Source: Mycobacteriaceae bacterium
GTDB lineage: Bacteria > Actinomycetota > Actinomycetes > Mycobacteriales > Mycobacteriaceae
DNA: 9,753 bases
Direction of reading: 5' to 3'
Assembly (NCBI GenBank): GCA_019242135.1
Contig: JAFAWC010000328.1
Coordinates: 1-9,753, forward strand
Program-made: the position numbers and the translations under genes
Notes under the pieces: model-generated
Database searches by the model: none
Seen by the model: only the letters and a program-made list of their open reading frames with translations
What the model was told of the DNA's origin: nothing
Shown here: in pieces, positions 6,194-9,753 of the stretch
Position numbering within the stretch: the first letter of the stretch is position 1
Layout: each line of letters begins with the position of its first letter

Positions 6194-6613
6194 ATGACTG
6201 CGCAACCACACCGCCTTACCCGCTTCATGACCCTTTCCGCGTCGGCGGTTTGCGCCGGCGTCCTCGCTGCCGCCGGGCTCGGTGCAGCACCGGCGGCGCA
6301 GGCCGATCCCCTCAGCGACGCGTTCTTGTCCGCGCTGAACAACGCCGGGGTCAACTACGGCGACCCTGGCAACGCCGTCGCCCTCGGCCAGTCGATCTGT
6401 CCGATGCTGGCGCAGCCGGGCGGTTCGTTCGCGGCGGCGGCCTCGAGCATCGCCAACAACGGCGTCTCACCGGACATGGCCTCACTGTTCACCAATATCG
6501 CGATATCGATGTACTGCCCGCAGATGGTGGCCTCAGTCGCCAACGGCAGCTTTCTGAACAACGGTGGCATGCCCGCCTTGCCGTTCCAGATACCGGGATT
6601 ACCGGGGTTCTGA
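6194..6613 (+). CDS. Secreted DUF732-domain protein
   Basis: This 139-residue protein has a clear Sec signal peptide: basic start (His6, Arg7, Arg10), hydrophobic core from about 13 to 30, and an AQA-DP cleavage site after residue 37. The mature part (about 38-115) matches the DUF732 pattern: DAFLSALNNAGVNYGD (42-57), then GQSICPML (65-72) and YCPQM (107-111). The two cysteines, Cys69 and Cys108, probably form the family's disulfide. The tail (120-139) is rich in Gly, Pro and Phe. DUF732 proteins are small exported or cell-wall-associated proteins of mycobacteria with no established function, and I cannot add one. It is transcribed alone, after the nitrile hydratase remnant, and its stop lies 3 bp from the glmS stop on the other strand with no terminator hairpin between. 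Confidence 0.9.
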   Translation: MTAQPHRLTRFMTLSASAVCAGVLAAAGLGAAPAAQADPLSDAFLSALNNAGVNYGDPGNAVALGQSICPMLAQPGGSFAAAASSIANNGVSPDMASLFTNIAISMYCPQMVASVANGSFLNNGGMPALPFQIPGLPGF

Positions 6614-6616
6614 CAC

Positions 6617-8485
6617 CTACTCGACGGTGACGGACTTGGCCAGGTTGCGCGGCTTGTCGACGTCGTAGCCGCGGGCTTGCGCCACCGATGCCGCGAACAC
6701 CTGCAGCGGGATCGTCGACAGCAGCGGCTGAAACAGCGTCGTGGTCGCGGGTATCTCGAAAATGTGATCGGCGTAGGGGCGCACCGTGTCGTCGCCCTCT
6801 TCGGCGATCACGATGGTGATCGCTCCGCGCGCCTGGATCTCGCGAATGTTGGAGAGCAGCTTGGCGTGCAGCATCGCCGAGCCCTTCGGTGACGGCATCA
6901 CCACGATGACCGGCAGGCCCTCGTCGATCAGCGCGATCGGCCCGTGCTTGAGCTCGCCCGCGGCGAACCCCTCGGCGTGCATGTAGGCCAGTTCCTTGAG
7001 TTTCAGCGCACCCTCGAGTGCGACCGGATAGCCCACGTGGCGGCCCAGGAACAGAATCGTCGACGCGGTGGCGAACCGACCGCCCAACTCTGCTACCGCG
7101 TCGAGATGTTCCAGTACCTGGGCGACCAGCCGGGGCATCAGCTCCAGCTCGCCGTACTCACGGGCGACCTCGTCGGGGTATTTGGTGCCACGCGCCTGCG
7201 CGAGCGCCAGTCCGACGATGTAGTTCGCTGCGATCTGCGCGAGAAACGTCTTCGTCGCCGCCACACCGATCTCCGGACCGGCACGGGTGTAGAGCACGGC
7301 GTCGCTTTCGCGCGGAATCTGGCTGCCGTTCGTGTTGCAGATCGCCAGCACCTTGGCCTTCTGCTTCTTGGCGTGGCGCACCGCCTCGAGCGTGTCGGCG
7401 GTCTCACCGGACTGGGAGATCGCGACGACGAGAGTGCTGCGGTCCAGTACCGGGTCGCGGTACCGAAACTCGCTGGCCAACTCGACCTCGACGGGCAGCC
7501 GCGTCCAGTGCTCGATCGCGTACTTGGCGAGCAGCCCGGAGTGATATGCGGTGCCGCATGCGACGACGAAGACCTTGTCGATTTCGCGCAGCTCCTGGTC
7601 GGCGAGCCGCTGCTCGTCGAGCACGATCCGGCCGTCGATGAAGTGCCCGAGGAGCGTGTCGGACACCGCGGCGGGTTGCTCGGCGATCTCCTTGAGCATG
7701 AAGTAGTCGTAGCCGCCCTTTTCCGCGGCGGTCAGGTCCCAGTCGATGTGAAACGACCGGGCATTGACCGCATCGTCGGCGCCGCAGAAGTCGGTGATGC
7801 GGTAGCCGTCGGCGGTGATCACCACCACCTGGTCCTGCCCGAGCTCCACTGCCTCGCGGGTGTACTCGATGAAGGCGGCCACGTCGGATCCCACGAACAT
7901 CTCGCCGTCGCCGATGCCGACCACCAGCGGCGTCGAGCGCCGCGCCGCGACGATGGTTCCCGGCTCGTCGGCGTTGGCGAACACGAGCGTGAAATGCCCT
8001 TCCAGCCGGCGCAGGACGGCCAGCACCGACGCGACGAAGTCCCCGGCGGTGTCGCCCGATCGGTACTGGCGGCCGACGAGCTGCACGGCCACCTCGGTGT
8101 CGGTGTCGCTGGCGAACTCGACGCCCGCGGCCTCCAGCTCACGACGCAGCGTGGCGAAGTTCTCGATGATGCCGTTGTGGACGACCGCGATCTTGCCGCT
8201 GGCGTCGCGGTGCGGATGGGCGTTGCGGTCGGTCGGACGGCCGTGGGTGGCCCAGCGGGTGTGGCCCACGCCGGCGCGGCCGCGCAGCGAGGTCGGGTCT
8301 TCGCACGCCAGGGCGGCGTCGAGGTTGGCCAGCCGGCCCGCGCGGCGGTGCACCGTCATTCCCGTCTCGCCGTCGAGCACGGCGATGCCGGCGGAGTCAT
8401 AGCCGCGGTACTCCATCCGGCGCAGGGCGCGCGCGAGGACATCGCAGGCCGACCGCTGGCCGACGTAGCCGACAATGCCGCACAT
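6617..8485 (-). CDS. glmS: Glutamine-fructose-6-phosphate aminotransferase (isomerising)
   Basis: GlmS makes glucosamine-6-phosphate from fructose-6-phosphate and glutamine, the entry step to UDP-GlcNAc for peptidoglycan, arabinogalactan linkage and mycothiol. It has 622 residues, a normal length. The N-terminal Ntn amidotransferase begins MCGIVGYVG, with Cys2 the nucleophile after Met removal. RWATHG (77-82), NGIIEN (104-109) and SDTDTE (126-131) complete the glutaminase site. KGGYDYFMLKEI (257-268) leads to two SIS sugar-isomerase domains: ACGTAYHSG (309-317) and ISQSGETADT (356-365) in the first, GRHVGYPVALEGALKLKELA (481-500) and ELKHGP (511-516) in the second. The C-terminal KPRNLAKSVTVE is the canonical end. 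There is no good ribosome site before the ATG. A TACCCT element 8 nt upstream suggests a nearly leaderless message. No glmS ribozyme is present, as expected outside Bacillota. Confidence 0.98.
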   Translation of the reverse strand: MCGIVGYVGQRSACDVLARALRRMEYRGYDSAGIAVLDGETGMTVHRRAGRLANLDAALACEDPTSLRGRAGVGHTRWATHGRPTDRNAHPHRDASGKIAVVHNGIIENFATLRRELEAAGVEFASDTDTEVAVQLVGRQYRSGDTAGDFVASVLAVLRRLEGHFTLVFANADEPGTIVAARRSTPLVVGIGDGEMFVGSDVAAFIEYTREAVELGQDQVVVITADGYRITDFCGADDAVNARSFHIDWDLTAAEKGGYDYFMLKEIAEQPAAVSDTLLGHFIDGRIVLDEQRLADQELREIDKVFVVACGTAYHSGLLAKYAIEHWTRLPVEVELASEFRYRDPVLDRSTLVVAISQSGETADTLEAVRHAKKQKAKVLAICNTNGSQIPRESDAVLYTRAGPEIGVAATKTFLAQIAANYIVGLALAQARGTKYPDEVAREYGELELMPRLVAQVLEHLDAVAELGGRFATASTILFLGRHVGYPVALEGALKLKELAYMHAEGFAAGELKHGPIALIDEGLPVIVVMPSPKGSAMLHAKLLSNIREIQARGAITIVIAEEGDDTVRPYADHIFEIPATTTLFQPLLSTIPLQVFAASVAQARGYDVDKPRNLAKSVTVE

Positions 8486-8493
8486 AGGTCATC

Positions 8494-8499
8494 AGGGTA
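8494..8499 (-). promoter_or_regulatory. Possible -10 element for glmS
   Basis: TACCCT on the minus strand fits TAnnnT and ends 8 nt before the glmS ATG. That would place the transcript start within one or two bases of the start codon, in keeping with the absence of a Shine-Dalgarno sequence. No -35 is visible. Confidence 0.25.
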
Positions 8500-8528
8500 G
8501 TGCAGGCCCCCGGCGGGGACCGCTCAGA

Positions 8529-8534
8529 TACGGT
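8529..8534 (+). promoter_or_regulatory. Possible -10 element giving a leaderless transcript of the hydrolase-like gene
   Basis: TACGGT fits the TAnnnT -10 pattern. Its last T is exactly 6 bases short of the A of the ATG at 8541, the spacing found for leaderless mycobacterial messages. There is no Shine-Dalgarno sequence before the ATG. It shares a 55-bp intergenic region with the divergent glmS promoter. Confidence 0.4.
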
Positions 8535-8540
8535 TCACAC

Positions 8541-9398
8541 ATGGCCAGCACACGCAAACTGTTCTCGGCGTTGACCCGCCGCGGTCCGTGCCGCGTGTTA
8601 CGCGGTGACCTGGTCTTTGCTGGCCTGCCCGGGGTGGTCTACACCCCGGATTCGGGCACCAACCTGCCTGCCGTGGTGTTCGGTCACGATTGGCTCACCG
8701 CGGTCGACCGCTATCGCGGCACGCTGGAGCACCTGGCGTCCTGGGGCATCGTCGCCGCGGCGCCCGACACCGAGCGCGGGCTGGCGCCGTCCGCGCTGAA
8801 TCTGGCCTACGACCTGGGCACGACGCTCGACATCGTCGCCGGCGTGCGGCTGGGGCCGGGAAAGATCAGCGTCCATCCCACCAAGCTGGGTCTGGCGGGA
8901 CACGGCTTCGGCGGATCCGTCGCCGTGCTCGCCGCGGCGTCGCGGCTCAGCGATGCGGCGACGTTCGCCCCGAAAGCGGTGGCGGCGCTGTTCCCGACGG
9001 TGAGCAGGCCGCCCGCCGAGCAGGCGGCCGCCGCGCTGACGATCCCCGGCCTGGTGCTGACGGCGCCGGGCGATCCGATGACGCTGCGGTCCAACGCCGT
9101 GGAGCTGGCCCGCGCGTGGGACGGCGCGGTGTCGCGGACAGTGAGCAAGGCCAAGCCGGGAGGTTTGATCGAGGGCCGCCGCCTGGCGCGGGTGGCAGGG
9201 CTGCCGGGCGCGGATAAAAGTACCCGGAAACGAGTGCGTGCCCTGCTGACCGGATATCTCTTGCATGTGCTGGCAGGCGACAAGGCATACCGCGACTTCG
9301 CCGATCGCGACGCGCCGCTGCCGAAGAGCGAGCCCGTCGATCCCGACGCCGAGCCGGTGACACTCGAGGACAAGGTCGTCGCGCTGCTCAAGCCGTGA
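8541..9398 (+). CDS. Dienelactone-hydrolase-like alpha/beta protein lacking the catalytic serine
   Basis: This is a 285-residue protein with the alpha/beta hydrolase fold pattern: a strand ending in AVVFGHDW (44-51, oxyanion-loop position), a helix-strand unit SWGIVAAAPDTERG (67-80) typical of the dienelactone hydrolase/chlorophyllase-like branch, and the nucleophile elbow LGLAGHGFGGSVAV (116-129). The elbow normally reads G-H-S-x-G-G. Here the serine position is Gly122 (codon GGC), although Ser126 follows. Asp178 in TAPGDPM is at the acid position. No His of the GH type is found where the third triad member should be; that region reads KAKPGGLIEGRR (203-214). It is therefore probably catalytically dead, possibly a binding or scaffold protein. 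I chose the ATG at 8541 over an upstream in-frame ATG at 8475 because the latter lies inside glmS and the extra residues look non-coding. It lies between glmS and glmM, convergent with glmM at 9 bp. No signal peptide or membrane segment was seen. Confidence 0.88.
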   Translation: MASTRKLFSALTRRGPCRVLRGDLVFAGLPGVVYTPDSGTNLPAVVFGHDWLTAVDRYRGTLEHLASWGIVAAAPDTERGLAPSALNLAYDLGTTLDIVAGVRLGPGKISVHPTKLGLAGHGFGGSVAVLAAASRLSDAATFAPKAVAALFPTVSRPPAEQAAAALTIPGLVLTAPGDPMTLRSNAVELARAWDGAVSRTVSKAKPGGLIEGRRLARVAGLPGADKSTRKRVRALLTGYLLHVLAGDKAYRDFADRDAPLPKSEPVDPDAEPVTLEDKVVALLKP

Positions 9399-9407
9399 CG
9401 CGGTGGG

Positions 9408-9753
9408 CTATCCCTGCTCGCTCACGCAGGACGCGACCCGGCGCGCGACCTGCTTGGCGGTGTCCTCGTCGGGTGCCTCCACCATGACCCGCACCACCTG
9501 CTCGGTTCCTGAGGGACGCAACAAGATTCGGCCAGTATCGCCGAGTTCGGCTTCCGCGGTGGCGACCGCGGCCTGCACGGAGGGCGCCGCTGCGACGGTG
9601 GTCTTGTCGGCGACCTCGACGTTGATCAGCACCTGGGGCAGCGTGTGCATCGCCGACGCCAGCTCGCACAGCGACTTGCGGGTTTGCGCCATCCGTGACA
9701 TCAGCCGGAGGCCGGTGACGATGCCGTCGCCGGTGGTCCCCAGGGCGGGCATC
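9408..9753 (-). CDS. glmM: Phosphoglucosamine mutase (C-terminal end, cut by window edge)
   Basis: GlmM converts glucosamine-6-phosphate to glucosamine-1-phosphate, the step after GlmS on the way to UDP-GlcNAc. About 115 residues of the C-terminus are present. The fragment opens with [14 protein letters not shown], the end of domain 3 entering domain 4. It ends with domain 4, where [19 protein letters not shown] (75-93 of the fragment) carries the phosphate-binding loop RPSGTE. The phosphoserine active site and metal loop lie beyond the right edge. The frame runs open to the window edge, so the Met at 9752 is not the start. The fragment's motifs fit GlmM better than ManB or PGM family members, but the family call rests on a partial protein plus the nearby glmS. 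Confidence 0.93.
   Translation of the reverse strand, partial: MPALGTTGDGIVTGLRLMSRMAQTRKSLCELASAMHTLPQVLINVEVADKTTVAAAPSVQAAVATAEAELGDTGRILLRPSGTEQVVRVMVEAPDEDTAKQVARRVASCVSEQG

Noticed and set aside
6194..6310. Possible lipoprotein lipobox at Cys20 of the DUF732 protein
   Set aside because: The residues before Cys20 read SAV, which does not fit the L-[AS]-[GA]-C rule. The AQA-DP signal peptidase I site after residue 37 is far better.
6944..8500. Long plus-strand open frame (518 codons) opposite glmS
   Set aside because: It is fully covered by the intact, highly conserved glmS on the other strand. Its translation is low-complexity, as expected from an antisense frame of GC-rich coding DNA, and it shows no family motif.
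1..9753. A previously undescribed defence, toxin or mobile system
   Set aside because: No repeat array, integrase, transposase, toxin pair or restriction gene is visible. Apart from the decayed interval, every open region is a conserved chromosomal gene in a familiar mycobacterial order.

Overview
The window reads as chromosomal DNA of a mycobacterium (Mycobacterium or Mycolicibacterium). It is very GC-rich with strong G/C bias at third codon positions. It uses GTG starts and carries a secreted DUF732 protein, a family largely confined to mycobacteria. The gene set also matches the conserved actinobacterial block from the t6A genes through alr, gadB and nnr to glmS and glmM. No mobile element, tRNA, rRNA, CRISPR array or recent island was seen.

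Left part (1-5535, all minus strand, transcribed right to left): nnr (NAD(P)HX repair), gadB (glutamate decarboxylase), alr (alanine racemase), an alpha/beta hydrolase with a basic N-terminus and hydrophobic segment, and tsaE (tRNA t6A biosynthesis ATPase, cut by the window edge). Gaps are 27 bp, 45 bp, then two 8-bp overlaps of identical sequence, so this is very probably one operon with translational coupling at its distal end. A possible promoter lies just upstream of nnr.

Middle (5536-6193): about 650 bp with no intact gene. On the plus strand it holds what I read as the wreck of a nitrile hydratase operon: a frameshifted C-terminal part of the beta subunit whose stop overlaps the first dozen codons of an alpha subunit that then loses similarity. 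Next comes an AT-richer regulatory stretch with a 9-bp direct repeat, leading into the DUF732 gene (6194-6613, plus), which meets glmS head-on with only 3 bp between stop codons.

Right part (6617-9753): glmS (minus), a divergent plus-strand dienelactone-hydrolase-like gene 55 bp away, and the C-terminal end of glmM (minus), convergent with it at 9 bp. GlmS and GlmM catalyse successive steps toward UDP-GlcNAc, so with alr the window is rich in peptidoglycan precursor supply. The protein encoded between them has the alpha/beta hydrolase nucleophile elbow with glycine in place of the catalytic serine and is probably not a hydrolase.

Most of the window is ordinary housekeeping. The points worth a second look are the nitrile hydratase remnant, the pseudo-hydrolase between glmS and glmM, the twin 8-bp overlaps, and the direct repeat upstream of the DUF732 gene. 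I found no convincing new multi-gene system.
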